Assembly (NCBI RefSeq): GCF_000513955.1
Contig: NZ_AZUZ01000015.1
Location: 1 to 64,000, forward strand
Length of the DNA stretch: 64,000 nucleotides
Source: Pseudoxanthomonas suwonensis J47
GTDB lineage: Bacteria > Pseudomonadota > Gammaproteobacteria > Xanthomonadales > Xanthomonadaceae
Direction: 5' to 3'
Positions 25,599 to 34,310 of this stretch are shown here, one piece after another. A program made the position numbers and the translations under genes. The notes beneath the pieces were generated by a model, which did no database searches, had not been told where the DNA came from, and saw only the letters and a program-made list of their open reading frames with translations. How positions within the stretch are numbered: the stretch's first letter is position 1; each line of letters starts with the position of its first letter.

Positions 25599-26062
25599 CC
25601 GCCGGCCTCCATGTCGCGCGCGGGCGAGGCTTCGCCGGTGGACCTGGCGCGGGCCGTGTCGGCGGCCAGGGTAGCCACGCGCGCTTCCTCGTGGCGGCGC
25701 TGCTCGGCCAGCTGGAACTCGCGCTCGGCGCTGCTGCCGTCGACGTGGTCGCTGTGGTTGTCGGCGCGGCTGCGGATGGCGATGACGATGCTCACCGCGG
25801 TCATCGCGAAGGAGATCACGATCGCGGTCAGCACCAGCGCCTGCGGCAGCGGGTCGGTGTAGTGGGCCAGGTCGGTGGCCACGCCGTCGCGCAGCACCGG
25901 CGGCTTGCCCGCCACCAGGCGGCCGCTGGAGAAGATCAGCAGGTTGGTCGCGTACGAGAGCAGGGTCAGCCCCAGGATCAGGTCGAAACTGCGCGCGCGC
26001 AGCAGCAGGTACACCCCCGCCGCGGTGAGCAGCCCGATCGCGCTCGCCATCGCCAGCTCCAT
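25595..26062 (-). CDS. mrpC: Mrp antiporter subunit C
   Basis: A protein of 155 residues. The first 105 match the NuoK-like MrpC (three helices, LGLTLLSYATNLLIFSSGR, and DPLPQALVLTAIVISFA). The remaining roughly 50 residues are a hydrophilic, charged tail that most relatives lack or keep shorter. GGAGGCGAAG stands before its ATG. The gap to mrpA is 22 bases. Confidence 0.93.
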   Translation of the reverse strand: MELAMASAIGLLTAAGVYLLLRARSFDLILGLTLLSYATNLLIFSSGRLVAGKPPVLRDGVATDLAHYTDPLPQALVLTAIVISFAMTAVSIVIAIRSRADNHSDHVDGSSAEREFQLAEQRRHEEARVATLAADTARARSTGEASPARDMEAGG

Positions 26063-26084
26063 CAGCGCTTCGCCTCCATGTGCA

Positions 26085-28919
26085 TCACGGCCGCTCCCCC
26101 GTGCGGGTCGAGCGTTCGCCCGGTTCGATCACGCCCTGTCGCGCGACGCGGGTGCGCGAGGGCTTGATCGTGCCCAGCATCGACAGGATCAGCATAGCCC
26201 CGCCGAACACCACCAGGTACACGCCGGTGTCGAAGCCCATCGCGCTGGCCAGCTCCAGTTCGCCGAGGAACGGCAGGTCCAGCTCGGCGTGGCCGCTGGT
26301 CAGGAACTCCAGCCCGAACGCGAACGAGGCCGCGCCGCTGGCCGCGGCCACGATCAGGCCCACGGCGATGCACTTGATGTAGTCGAAGCCGAAGCGCGAC
26401 TCGACCGAGGCCGCGCCCTGGATCACGTACTGGATCAGCAGCGGCACCGCCAGCACCAGGCCGGCGATGAAGCCGCCGCCGGGCGCGTTGTGCCCGCGCA
26501 GGAACAGGAACACCGAAACGGTCAGGGTCAGCGGGAACATCATCTGCGCCAGGTCGGCCGGCACCGGCAGCTTCACCGGCGGCCCGGCCATCACCTTCTC
26601 CGGCGCCATCCGCGCGCGCCGCAGCAGCGCGTGCACGATCAGCGCGGCCACGCCGAACACGGTGATCTCGCCGAAGGTGTCGAAGCCGCGGAAGTCGACC
26701 AGGATCACGTTGACCACGTTGCGGCCGTAGGCCTCCGGCAGCGAGCGCGCCAGCATCTCCAGGCTGGCCGGCTCGCCGGGCACGCGGGTCATCATCGCGT
26801 AGGCGAGCAGGCCGATGCCCAGGCCCGCCGCCGCGGCCACGACGATGTCGCGCAGGCGCCGGCGCGGCGTGCGCTCCGGCGGCGACCGCGCCGGCAGGTA
26901 GTGCAGGCCGAGCAGGAGCAGGGCCAGGCTGACCATTTCCACCAGCAGCTGGGTCAGGGCCAGGTCCGGCGCCGAGAGGAACACGAAGGTCAGGCTCACC
27001 ATCAGCCCGGCGCCGCCGAGCACGACCAGGGCCAGCAGGCGCTGGCGATAGAACTTGATGGTCCACGCGGTGCAGGCCAGCAGCACCAGCCACAGCAGCC
27101 AGCCAAGCAGCGGCATCGGCTGCGGGGCGCGCCATTGCAGCGGCGGCGACACGCCGGACAGGAACGGCGCGGCGCCGGCGAACAGCGCCGCGGCGACCAG
27201 CCAGACCATGCTGCGCTGCAGGCTGCCGTTGGCCAGCCCCGTGGTGAAGCGGGCGGCGAGGGCGTACAGCGCTTCCATGTTCCAGCGGAACACCTGCCGG
27301 CCCAGCGAGCTGCGCATGATCGCGTGCAGGTCCAGCAGCCGGCGCAGGCCGAAGTACAGCGCCACGCCGCCGACGATGCCGGCCAGGCTCATCAGCAGCG
27401 GCCGGTTGAGGCCGTGCCAGACCGCCAGGCTGTAGTGCGGCATGGCCTCGCCGAGGATCGCGCCGGCGCCGGCCTGCAGCACCGGGGCGATGGTCCACGC
27501 CGGCGCCACGCCCACGGCCACGCACAGCAGCACCAGCACCTCCACCGGGATCTTCATCCAGCGCGGCGGCTCGTGCGGCACCCGGTCCAGCCCGCGCGGG
27601 CCTTCGCCGAAGAAGGTCTCGAGGATGAAGCGCAGGCTGTAGGCCACGCCGAAGATGCCGTACAGCAGCGCCGCCACCGCCACCCAGTTGCCCATCATCC
27701 GGTAGCGCTCGACGCCCAGCGCCTCGGCGAAGAACATCTCCTTGGACAGGAAGCCGTTGAGCAGCGGGATGCCGGCCATCGACAGCGAGGCGATGATCGC
27801 CAGCGCGCTGGTCATGGGCATGTACCTGCGCAGGTTGCCCAGCCGGCGCATGTCGCGGGTGCCGGTCTCGTGGTCGATGATGCCCGCGGCCATGAACAGA
27901 GAGGCCTTGAACGTGGCGTGGTTGAGGATGTGGAACACGCCGGCGACCACCGCCATAGGCGTGGACAGGCCGAACAGCACGGTGATCAGGCCCAAATGCG
28001 AGATCGTCGAGTACGCCAGCAGGCCCTTGAGGTCGTGCTGGAAGATCGCGTACCAGGCGCCGGCCAGCAGGGTCACCGTGCCCACGCCGGTGACCACGTA
28101 GAAGAACAGGTCGGTGCCGGCGAGCGCCGGGTGCAGCCGGGCCAGCAGGAACACGCCGGCCTTCACCATCGTCGCCGAATGCAGGTAGGCCGACACCGGC
28201 GTCGGCGCGGCCATGGCGTGCGGCAGCCAGAAGTGCACCGGGAACTGCGCGCTCTTGGTGAACACGCCGGCCAGCACCAGGCCCAGCGCCCACGGGTAGA
28301 GCGCGCTCTCGCGGATCAGGTCGCCGGAGGCCAGCACCACGTCCAGGTCGTAGCTGCCGACGATGCGGCCGATCAGCAGCACGCCGCCGAGCAGGGCCAG
28401 GCCGCCGCCACCGGTGATCGCCAGGGCCATGCGCGCGCCCTCGCGCGCGTCCTGGCGCTTGTACCAGTAGCCGATCAGCAGGAACGAGCTGATGCTGGTC
28501 AGTTCCCAGAACACCAGCAGCAGGAGCAGGTTGCCGGCCAGCACCACGCCCAGCATCGAGCCCATGAAGAACAGCAGGCAGCCGAAGAAGCGCGGCGCGC
28601 TGTCCTCCTTCGACAGGTAGTAGTGGGCGTACATCACCACCAGCACGCCGATCGCCAGCACCAGCCCGGCGAACATCCAGGCCAGGCCGTCCAGGCGCAG
28701 GCTGAAGTCCAGGCCGATCTGCGGGATCCAGGCGCAGCCGGCGCGCGGGATCCAGCCCTGCAGCACCGCCGGGGTCAGCCAGGCCAGCACCAGCAGGCCC
28801 AGCACCGGCGCGGCCGCGGCCACCCACGCCACCTGCCCGCGCGGACGGCCGCGCAGGAACACCATCGCCAGGGCCGCGAGGAACGGCAGGGCGAGCATGG
28901 TTTCCAGGAAGGGGATCAT
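26085..28919 (-). CDS. mrpA: Mrp antiporter fused subunit A/B
   Basis: A protein of 944 residues. The N-terminal part (about 1-650) is NuoL-like, with the proton-path Glu in WELTSISSFLLIGYW and the Lys in YLHSATMVKAGVFLL. Then comes the MrpA tail (LSAPDLALTQLLVEM), and at about 770-930 the MnhB domain (GHNAPGGGFIAGLVLAV). Fusion of A and B gives a six-gene (A'CDEFG) operon, the group-2 layout known from Pseudomonas and rhizobial Pha systems. It is the largest subunit of the cation/proton antiporter used in alkaline and salt resistance. No good ribosome site is visible before ATG 28919. Confidence 0.93.
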   Translation of the reverse strand: MIPFLETMLALPFLAALAMVFLRGRPRGQVAWVAAAAPVLGLLVLAWLTPAVLQGWIPRAGCAWIPQIGLDFSLRLDGLAWMFAGLVLAIGVLVVMYAHYYLSKEDSAPRFFGCLLFFMGSMLGVVLAGNLLLLLVFWELTSISSFLLIGYWYKRQDAREGARMALAITGGGGLALLGGVLLIGRIVGSYDLDVVLASGDLIRESALYPWALGLVLAGVFTKSAQFPVHFWLPHAMAAPTPVSAYLHSATMVKAGVFLLARLHPALAGTDLFFYVVTGVGTVTLLAGAWYAIFQHDLKGLLAYSTISHLGLITVLFGLSTPMAVVAGVFHILNHATFKASLFMAAGIIDHETGTRDMRRLGNLRRYMPMTSALAIIASLSMAGIPLLNGFLSKEMFFAEALGVERYRMMGNWVAVAALLYGIFGVAYSLRFILETFFGEGPRGLDRVPHEPPRWMKIPVEVLVLLCVAVGVAPAWTIAPVLQAGAGAILGEAMPHYSLAVWHGLNRPLLMSLAGIVGGVALYFGLRRLLDLHAIMRSSLGRQVFRWNMEALYALAARFTTGLANGSLQRSMVWLVAAALFAGAAPFLSGVSPPLQWRAPQPMPLLGWLLWLVLLACTAWTIKFYRQRLLALVVLGGAGLMVSLTFVFLSAPDLALTQLLVEMVSLALLLLGLHYLPARSPPERTPRRRLRDIVVAAAAGLGIGLLAYAMMTRVPGEPASLEMLARSLPEAYGRNVVNVILVDFRGFDTFGEITVFGVAALIVHALLRRARMAPEKVMAGPPVKLPVPADLAQMMFPLTLTVSVFLFLRGHNAPGGGFIAGLVLAVPLLIQYVIQGAASVESRFGFDYIKCIAVGLIVAAASGAASFAFGLEFLTSGHAELDLPFLGELELASAMGFDTGVYLVVFGGAMLILSMLGTIKPSRTRVARQGVIEPGERSTRTGERP

Positions 28920-29010
28920 CCGGGGCAGGAAGCGTGGTCGAGCAGGCGCCCGAGTGTAACAGCAGGTGCAAGTACGCCGCGGCACGCGGCACGTCCTGCG
29001 ACGCGGTCGC

Positions 29011-29016
29011 TATGCT
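29011..29016 (+). promoter_or_regulatory. Candidate -10 box upstream of the epimerase gene
   Basis: TATGCT ends 6 bases before an ATG at 29023. The predicted transcript start coincides with that ATG, which opens a ten-codon frame rather than the main gene. Confidence 0.4.
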
Positions 29017-29022
29017 GTGCGC

Positions 29023-29055
29023 ATGTCGAAGCTTCTCCCTCCGCGCCGCCGGTGA
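29023..29055 (+). other. Possible leaderless ten-codon leader peptide
   Basis: ATG 29023 reads MSKLLPPRRR and stops at a TGA that overlaps the GTG start of the next gene (GTGA). Predicted transcription starts exactly at this ATG. It could be a translated leader that feeds ribosomes to the epimerase gene by coupling. Alternatively the real N-terminus of the epimerase lies here and one base is missing. Confidence 0.35.
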
Positions 29056-29930
29056 GCGCGTCGCCACCCCGCGCACTGCTGTTCGGCGGCACCGGCCCGA
29101 TCGGCCGCCGCGTGCTCGCCCGGCTGCAGGCGCGCGGCTGGCAGGTGGTGGCGCTGAGCCGGGGCGCGGCGCCGCCGCTGCCCGGGGTGGAATGGCGCCA
29201 GGGCGCGCTGCCCGGTTCGGCCGGGCCCGGCGACGGCTTCGAGGCCATCCTCAGCTGCGGGCCGCTGGACCTGTTCTCGCAGTGGTACGCGGCCACGCCG
29301 ACCGGGCCGACGCCGGTGGTGGCCTTCGGCTCGACCAGCGTGCACGTCAAGGACCGCTCGCCGGATCCGGCCGAGCGCGCGCTGGCCGCGCGCCTGCGCG
29401 AGGCGGAAGAGCGGCTCGCGGCGACGGCCGCCGGACGCGATGCCGCGGTCACGCTGCTGCGCCCGACCCTGGTCTACGGCGGCGGCGGAGACCGCAACCT
29501 CAGCCGGATCGCGGCGCTGGCGCGCCGGCACGGCCTGTTCGTGCTGCCGCACGACGCGCGCGGACGGCGCCAGCCGGTGCATGTGGACGACCTGGCCGAC
29601 GCGGCGCTGGCGGCGCTGGATGGCCCCGGACGCGGGCTGCGTGCCTTCGATCTGCCCGGTGGCGAAACCCTCGCCTACCGGGACATGGTGGCGAGGGTGC
29701 TGGCATCGCTGCAGCCGCCACGGCGATTGTGGCTGCTGCCGGGGCCGCTGTTCTCGCTGGCGGCATGGACCGCGCGCGCGCTTGGCGTGCACGACGCCGG
29801 TCCGGCGGTGCTGCAGCGGATGCGCGAGGACCTGGTGTTCGACGCGGGCCCGGCGCGGCGCGAGCTGGGCTATGCGCCGCGCGGGTTCGCGCCGGAAGCG
29901 TGGATGTTCGAGGGGGCGGACTCGATCTAG
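29052..29930 (+). CDS. NAD(P)-dependent epimerase/dehydratase-like protein (SDR fold)
   Basis: A protein of 292 residues from GTG 29052. The nucleotide-binding fold opens with LLFGGTGPIGRRVL (about 9-22), the GxxGxxG of extended SDR proteins. PVVAFGSTSVHVKDR holds the serine strand, TLLRPTLVYGGGGDRNLSRI follows, and the HVDDLADAALAAL stretch is typical of sugar epimerases. The canonical YxxxK is not evident, so catalytic activity is uncertain. It is divergent from the Mrp operon. Substrate is unknown. Confidence 0.78.
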   Translation: MSASPPRALLFGGTGPIGRRVLARLQARGWQVVALSRGAAPPLPGVEWRQGALPGSAGPGDGFEAILSCGPLDLFSQWYAATPTGPTPVVAFGSTSVHVKDRSPDPAERALAARLREAEERLAATAAGRDAAVTLLRPTLVYGGGGDRNLSRIAALARRHGLFVLPHDARGRRQPVHVDDLADAALAALDGPGRGLRAFDLPGGETLAYRDMVARVLASLQPPRRLWLLPGPLFSLAAWTARALGVHDAGPAVLQRMREDLVFDAGPARRELGYAPRGFAPEAWMFEGADSI

Positions 29931-30038
29931 AGCCCGGGGACGGTGGGGTGCGTCGGGATGCGTGGTCACAGCGACGCGGGGATACGCGCCGCCAACCCTT
30001 CAAGACAACGCGCGGCATGGGAGGGGTTTCCCGCCGGC

Positions 30039-30518
30039 TCAGTACTTCCAGCCCATCTTCCGGTAGAACTTCGCCAGCACCCAGGCCGGTCCGATCAGCA
30101 GGTAGACCAGGTCGGTGAGGAAGCTGGGCTTGCGGCCTTCGAACTTGTGGCCGACGAACTGCGCGATCCACGCGACCACGAACACGGTGACCGCGCTCCA
30201 CAGCAGCGCCTGCAGGCCGAAGCGCATCTCCACCAGCCGGCAGATGCAGCCGCACAGGAAGAACACCGCCAGCATGCCCAGGCCCAGCGGCCGCGACATG
30301 CGGTAATAGAACATCCAGGCGAAGAACATCGCGAAGGCCGCCCACACCCCGGTCTTCATCCAGGTGCCAACGACCGGGATGCACCACACCAGCGCCACCA
30401 CCGACCACAGGATCGCCGGCACGGCGACGACGTGGATGCGCTGGTTGAGGAGGTTGCGGTGGTCGCCGGAATAGCTGGCGAAATAGCGGTCGATCGGCCG
30501 CTGCAGGGTGGCGTCCAT
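30039..30518 (-). CDS. Mpo1-like (DUF962) membrane protein
   Basis: A protein of 159 residues with about four hydrophobic helices. It has the family elements SYSGDHRNLLNQRIHVVAVP at the start and QFVGHKFEGRKPSFLTDL near the end. The family includes yeast Mpo1, an iron-dependent dioxygenase of 2-hydroxy fatty acids, and conserved His residues are present in both motifs. It is probably an inner-membrane enzyme in fatty-acid handling. GGGAGGGAC precedes the ATG. Confidence 0.88.
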   Translation of the reverse strand: MDATLQRPIDRYFASYSGDHRNLLNQRIHVVAVPAILWSVVALVWCIPVVGTWMKTGVWAAFAMFFAWMFYYRMSRPLGLGMLAVFFLCGCICRLVEMRFGLQALLWSAVTVFVVAWIAQFVGHKFEGRKPSFLTDLVYLLIGPAWVLAKFYRKMGWKY

Positions 30519-30569
30519 CTCGTCCCTCCCGGGGATCCCGTACGCGTGTGCGTCGAGGATAGCGCGCGG

Positions 30570-30738
30570 GGAGCAGCCCGGATAAGGCCGAAGCCCTGAA
30601 ACCCCGCTCCGACCGGGGTGGGGCGGCATGTTTGCGTGCCACTGCCGCGCATGCCGCCGGACGCCCGCGTCCCATGCACGCGGGCCGGGGCGGTTCATTC
30701 CCGGCGCACCCGGATGCGGTTCGCTTGTCCGGGTTACG
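30570..30738. repeat. Second intergenic repeat family, inverted pair
   Basis: CAGCCCGGATAAGGCCGAAG (from about 30573) and GCACCCGGATGCGGTTCGCT followed by TGTCCGGGTTACGG (about 30706-30738) are two copies in opposite orientation. The same words recur at 39534-39610. It is an intergenic element unrelated in sequence to the CCCCTCTCCC family. Confidence 0.65.
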
Positions 30739-30771
30739 GGCAGTGCGGGGCGTTGTCGCCCCGCAGCGGGG

Positions 30772-31725
30772 TCAGTCGATCGAGATGCCGGCCAGCTTCT
30801 GCAGCGCCTCGGCGTAGCGGGCGCGGGTGCGCTCGATGACCTCGGCCGGCAGCTTCGGGCCCGGCGGCGTCTTGTCCCAGTCCAGCGTTTCCAGGTAGTC
30901 GCGCACGATCTGCTTGTCGTAGCTCGGCGGGCTCGTGCCCACCTCGTACTCGTCGGCCGGCCAGTAGCGCGAGGAATCCGGCGTCAGCATCTCGTCCATG
31001 ATGTACAGGCGGCCGTCGGCGTCGGTGCCGAACTCGAACTTGGTGTCGGCCAGCAGGATGCCGCGCTCGGCCGCGTAGGTCGCCGCGAAGCGGTACAGGC
31101 GCAGCGTCGCGTCGCGTACGCGCTCGGCCAGCTCGCCGCCGACCTTGCGCACCATCGCGTCGAAATCGATGTTCTCGTCGTGGTCGCCGACGGCGGCCTT
31201 GGTCGACGGAGTGAAGATCGGCTCCGGCAGCTGCTCGGCCTGGCGCAGGCCCTCGGGCAGCGCGATACCGCTGACCTTGCCCGTGCGCTGGTAGTCCTTC
31301 CAGCCGCTGCCGATCAGGTAGCCGCGGGCGATCGCCTCCACCGGCACCGGCTTGAGCTTGCGGGTGACCACCGCGCGCTTCGCATACAGCGCCGGGTCCG
31401 CGCCCTCGGGCAGGACCGAAGCGACATCGATCCCGGTGAGGTGGTTGGGCATCAGGTGCGCGGTCTTGCCGAACCAGAAGTTGGAGATCTGGCACAGCAT
31501 CTCGCCCTTGCCGGGGATCGGGTCGGGCAGGACCACGTCGAACGCCGAAAGGCGGTCGGTGGCGACCATCAGCAGGTAGCCGTCCGGCGAGTTGCCGGAA
31601 TCGCCGGCCGTGGCCAGCGCCGCGTCGGGGATCCGTTCGCGGGGAAGGTCGAACACGTCGCGCACCTTGCCGCGGTGGCGCAGCGGCAGGCCGGGGAGGT
31701 CGGACTGGAGCAGGGTCGTGGACAA
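30772..31725 (-). CDS. purC: SAICAR synthetase (phosphoribosylaminoimidazole-succinocarboxamide synthase)
   Basis: A protein of 317 residues. It joins CAIR with aspartate using ATP in purine synthesis. Motifs include [10 protein letters not shown] (the ATP site), [44 protein letters not shown] and [13 protein letters not shown] set the start at TTG 31725 ([17 protein letters not shown]), because it matches the family N-terminus and has GGAG 6 bases upstream. The size is that of the longer gammaproteobacterial and yeast type. TACACT on the minus strand (31811-31816) may be its -10 box. Confidence 0.95.
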   Translation of the reverse strand: MSTTLLQSDLPGLPLRHRGKVRDVFDLPRERIPDAALATAGDSGNSPDGYLLMVATDRLSAFDVVLPDPIPGKGEMLCQISNFWFGKTAHLMPNHLTGIDVASVLPEGADPALYAKRAVVTRKLKPVPVEAIARGYLIGSGWKDYQRTGKVSGIALPEGLRQAEQLPEPIFTPSTKAAVGDHDENIDFDAMVRKVGGELAERVRDATLRLYRFAATYAAERGILLADTKFEFGTDADGRLYIMDEMLTPDSSRYWPADEYEVGTSPPSYDKQIVRDYLETLDWDKTPPGPKLPAEVIERTRARYAEALQKLAGISID

Positions 31726-31840
31726 CGCAGTCTCCGGAAGCAGGCGGGACACAGGATTTGACGGCGGCCCGACCCACGCCTGGCGACGCCCGCGTGGCGG
31801 CCGGCCGCACAGTGTACGGCCAGTGGAGCCGCCTGTGCCG

Positions 31841-31846
31841 TAGAAT
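31841..31846 (+). promoter_or_regulatory. -10 box of the DjlA-like/rpe transcript
   Basis: TAGAAT on the plus strand lies in the divergent region between purC and the J-domain gene. The predicted leader is about 56 bases. Confidence 0.45.
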
Positions 31847-31908
31847 TGCCATCCCGCACGCCAGGCCCCGCCCGGGGTGCTCCAGAGGCCAGGGGCGACG
31901 CCCGCCGA

Positions 31909-32244
31909 ATGAACCGCTGGTACGGAAAACTGCTGGGAGCCATCGCCGGGGCGCTGCTGTTCCGGGCCAACCCCCTGTTCGGTGCCGTGGTCGGCCTGCT
32001 GCTGGGCCACGCCTTCGATGCCGACTGGTTCCGCCTGCGCGAGCGCGAGAATCCCTATGCCGAGCTGGGCCTGACCCGCGAGGCCAGCGACGCCGAGATC
32101 GACCAGGCCTACCGCCGGCTGATGTCCCAGTACCACCCGGACAAGGTCGCCGGCGCCGCCCCCGAGCTGCGCGAGCAGGCCGAAAAGCGCGCCCGTGCCA
32201 TCAACGCCGCCTACGACCGCATCCGCGCCCTGCGCCGCCGCTGA
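31909..32244 (+). CDS. Reduced DjlA-like J-domain protein
   Basis: A protein of 111 residues. Its N-terminus ([15 protein letters not shown] and [15 protein letters not shown]) closely resembles the membrane-anchoring start of the co-chaperone DjlA. A J-domain (about 45-108) with the HPDK motif in [12 protein letters not shown] follows. The central TerB domain of DjlA (about 150 residues) is absent. It should recruit and stimulate DnaK at the inner membrane. It is followed closely by rpe. Confidence 0.88.
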   Translation: MNRWYGKLLGAIAGALLFRANPLFGAVVGLLLGHAFDADWFRLRERENPYAELGLTREASDAEIDQAYRRLMSQYHPDKVAGAAPELREQAEKRARAINAAYDRIRALRRR

Positions 32245-32286
32245 CCCCGGCGTCACGCCCCGTTCCCCGCCTTGCCCGAGCCGACC

Positions 32287-32973
32287 ATGCAGCCCACCGT
32301 CATCGCCCCGTCCATCCTCTCGGCCGACTTCGCCCGCCTGGGCGAGGAAGTGGACAACGTCCTGGCCGCCGGCGCCGACTGGGTCCATTTCGACGTGATG
32401 GACAACCATTACGTGCCCAACCTGACGATCGGCCCGATGGTCTGCCAGGCGCTGCGCAACCACGGCGTCCAGGCCTTCATCGACGTGCACCTGATGGTGG
32501 AGCCGGTGGACCGCATCGTCCCGGACTTCGCCGCCGCCGGCGCCAACCTCATCAGCTTCCACCCGGAAGCCAGCCGCCACGTCCACCGCACCATCCAGCT
32601 GATCAGGTCGCACGGCTGCCAGGCCGGCCTGGTGCTCAACCCGGCCACGCCGGTCGAGGTGCTGGACTGGGTGCTGGAGGACCTGGACCTGGTGATGCTG
32701 ATGTCGGTGAACCCCGGCTTCGGCGGCCAGTCCTTCATCCCGTCCAGCCTGGACAAGCTGCGCGCGGTGCGGGCGATGATCGACAAGACCGGCAAGCCGA
32801 TCCGGCTGGAGATCGATGGCGGGGTCAAGGCCGACAACATCGGCCAGATCGCCGCCGCCGGCGCCGACACCTTCGTCGCCGGCTCGGCGATCTTCACCGC
32901 CCCGCGCACCCGCGAGGCCTACGCGGACACCATCGCGAGGATGAAGGCCGCGGTGGACGCCGCGCGCGGCTGA
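32287..32973 (+). CDS. rpe: Ribulose-phosphate 3-epimerase
   Basis: A protein of 228 residues, a TIM barrel that interconverts ribulose 5-phosphate and xylulose 5-phosphate in the pentose phosphate pathway. Signatures are [55 protein letters not shown] and [10 protein letters not shown], with the metal His and Asp residues. ATG 32287 fits the family start. It is probably in one transcript with the J-domain gene. Confidence 0.97.
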   Translation: MQPTVIAPSILSADFARLGEEVDNVLAAGADWVHFDVMDNHYVPNLTIGPMVCQALRNHGVQAFIDVHLMVEPVDRIVPDFAAAGANLISFHPEASRHVHRTIQLIRSHGCQAGLVLNPATPVEVLDWVLEDLDLVMLMSVNPGFGGQSFIPSSLDKLRAVRAMIDKTGKPIRLEIDGGVKADNIGQIAAAGADTFVAGSAIFTAPRTREAYADTIARMKAAVDAARG

Positions 32974-33153
32974 CCCGACCGGGCGGGTGCCCGGCGCCTG
33001 CCTGTTCGGCGCTCCGGCCCGCGAAGCGCCGGTTGCCCCGCCGCACGTACGCCGATCCCGCCGCCGGGGCGTGACCGCGTGGCGACGCCGGTTCACGGCC
33101 CGCCGGCGCTGCCATTGCTAGCCTGCCGGACCGCTTCCCCCCGCAGGCTGCCC

Positions 33154-34125
33154 ATGACCCAACCCCGCGTGCCGGCCACGATCTGGCTGCTGCTCAACGG
33201 CAAGTCCGCCGGCGACGACGCCTTGCGCGAAGCGGTGGCGGCACTGCGCGACCGCGGCACGCCGGTGCAGGTGCGGGTGCTGTGGGAGCCCGGCGACGCG
33301 GCCCGCTACGTGGACGAAGCCATGGCCGCCGGTGCGGCGACGGTGGTCGCTGCCGGCGGCGACGGCACCCTGGGCGAGGTCGCCGCCGTGCTGGCGCGGC
33401 TGCAGTTGCCGGCCGCGGACACGCCGGCGCTGGGCCTGGTGCCGCTGGGTACGGCCAACGATTTCGCCACTGCCGCCGGGTTGCCGCAGGACCCGGGCGA
33501 GGCCCTGTCCCTGGTCGCCGCTGGGCCCCCGACGCCGCTGGACCTGCTGCGCGTGGAGGCCGACGGCACCGAGCACTGGTGCGCCAACCTGGCCAGCGGC
33601 GGCTTCGGCACCGAGGTCACGGTGGAGACCGACGAGGGCCTGAAAAAGCTGCTCGGCGGCCTGGCCTACCTGGTCACCGGGATCGCGAAACTGGGCCGGA
33701 TCGAACCGCTGCCGGTGCGCCTGCGCGGGCCAGGCTTCGACTGGGAGGGCGGGATGATCGCGCTGGGCCTGGGCAACGGCCGCCAGGCCGGCGGCGGGCA
33801 GCCGCTGTGCCCGGAGGCGGTGGTCGACGACGGCCTGCTCGACCTCACCGTGATCCCCGAGCTGTCCGGCGAACTGCTGGCCACCCTCGGCACGGTGGTG
33901 GCGCAGGGCCAGCATGCGGCGCTGGAGCGCAGCGCGGTGCGCACGCGGCTGGCCCGGGTCGAGGTGGAATCGCTGGACGGCGAGCTGACCCTCAACCTCG
34001 ACGGCGAGCCGGTGGCCGCGCGCCGCTTCCGCGTCGAATGCGTGCCCGGCCGGCTGCGCATGCACCTGCCGCCGGACAGCCCGCTGCTGTCGCCGTCCGG
34101 CCCCCGCGGGTCGCGACCTTCCTGA
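33154..34125 (+). CDS. yegS: YegS-type lipid kinase (diacylglycerol kinase catalytic domain)
   Basis: A protein of 323 residues. The nucleotide loop [15 protein letters not shown] (about 62-76) and [11 protein letters not shown] are the DAGK/YegS motifs. The C-terminal beta-rich half contains [16 protein letters not shown] and LNLDGEPV. It phosphorylates a lipid, phosphatidylglycerol in the E. coli protein. It is cytosolic or peripheral to the inner membrane. I chose ATG 33154, where homology begins. Confidence 0.92.
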   Translation: MTQPRVPATIWLLLNGKSAGDDALREAVAALRDRGTPVQVRVLWEPGDAARYVDEAMAAGAATVVAAGGDGTLGEVAAVLARLQLPAADTPALGLVPLGTANDFATAAGLPQDPGEALSLVAAGPPTPLDLLRVEADGTEHWCANLASGGFGTEVTVETDEGLKKLLGGLAYLVTGIAKLGRIEPLPVRLRGPGFDWEGGMIALGLGNGRQAGGGQPLCPEAVVDDGLLDLTVIPELSGELLATLGTVVAQGQHAALERSAVRTRLARVEVESLDGELTLNLDGEPVAARRFRVECVPGRLRMHLPPDSPLLSPSGPRGSRPS

Positions 34126-34310
34126 CGCCCCCCGGCGCCGCGCCACCGTTGCCCCCGTAACGGCTGCGCGTCCGCGCCGATGCGGGTAAAGTGGGCCCAT
34201 GTTCGGCCAGACGATCAGGCTCCAACCTTCCTCCGCGCGCCTGTGCTGGCGATGGCGGCCGCATGCCGTCGTCACCCGCCATGCCCTGATCCACTGGAAG
34301 GAAGCCTCCC

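Noticed and set aside
26062-29076. 1004-codon minus-strand frame overlapping mrpA
   Set aside because: It is a shifted frame of mrpA with Arg/Ala/Gly-rich low-complexity product. The membrane protein frame beside it has the family motifs.
25875-29930. Very long plus-strand frame (over 1300 codons) opposite the Mrp operon
   Set aside because: It is the antisense shadow of mrpA and mrpC, rich in Arg, Gln and His with no domain. Only its end from 29052 is a real gene.
34126-34310. Tryptophan leader peptide and attenuator before trpE
   Set aside because: No short frame with repeated Trp codons and no attenuator pair of hairpins can be seen in the 185 bases.
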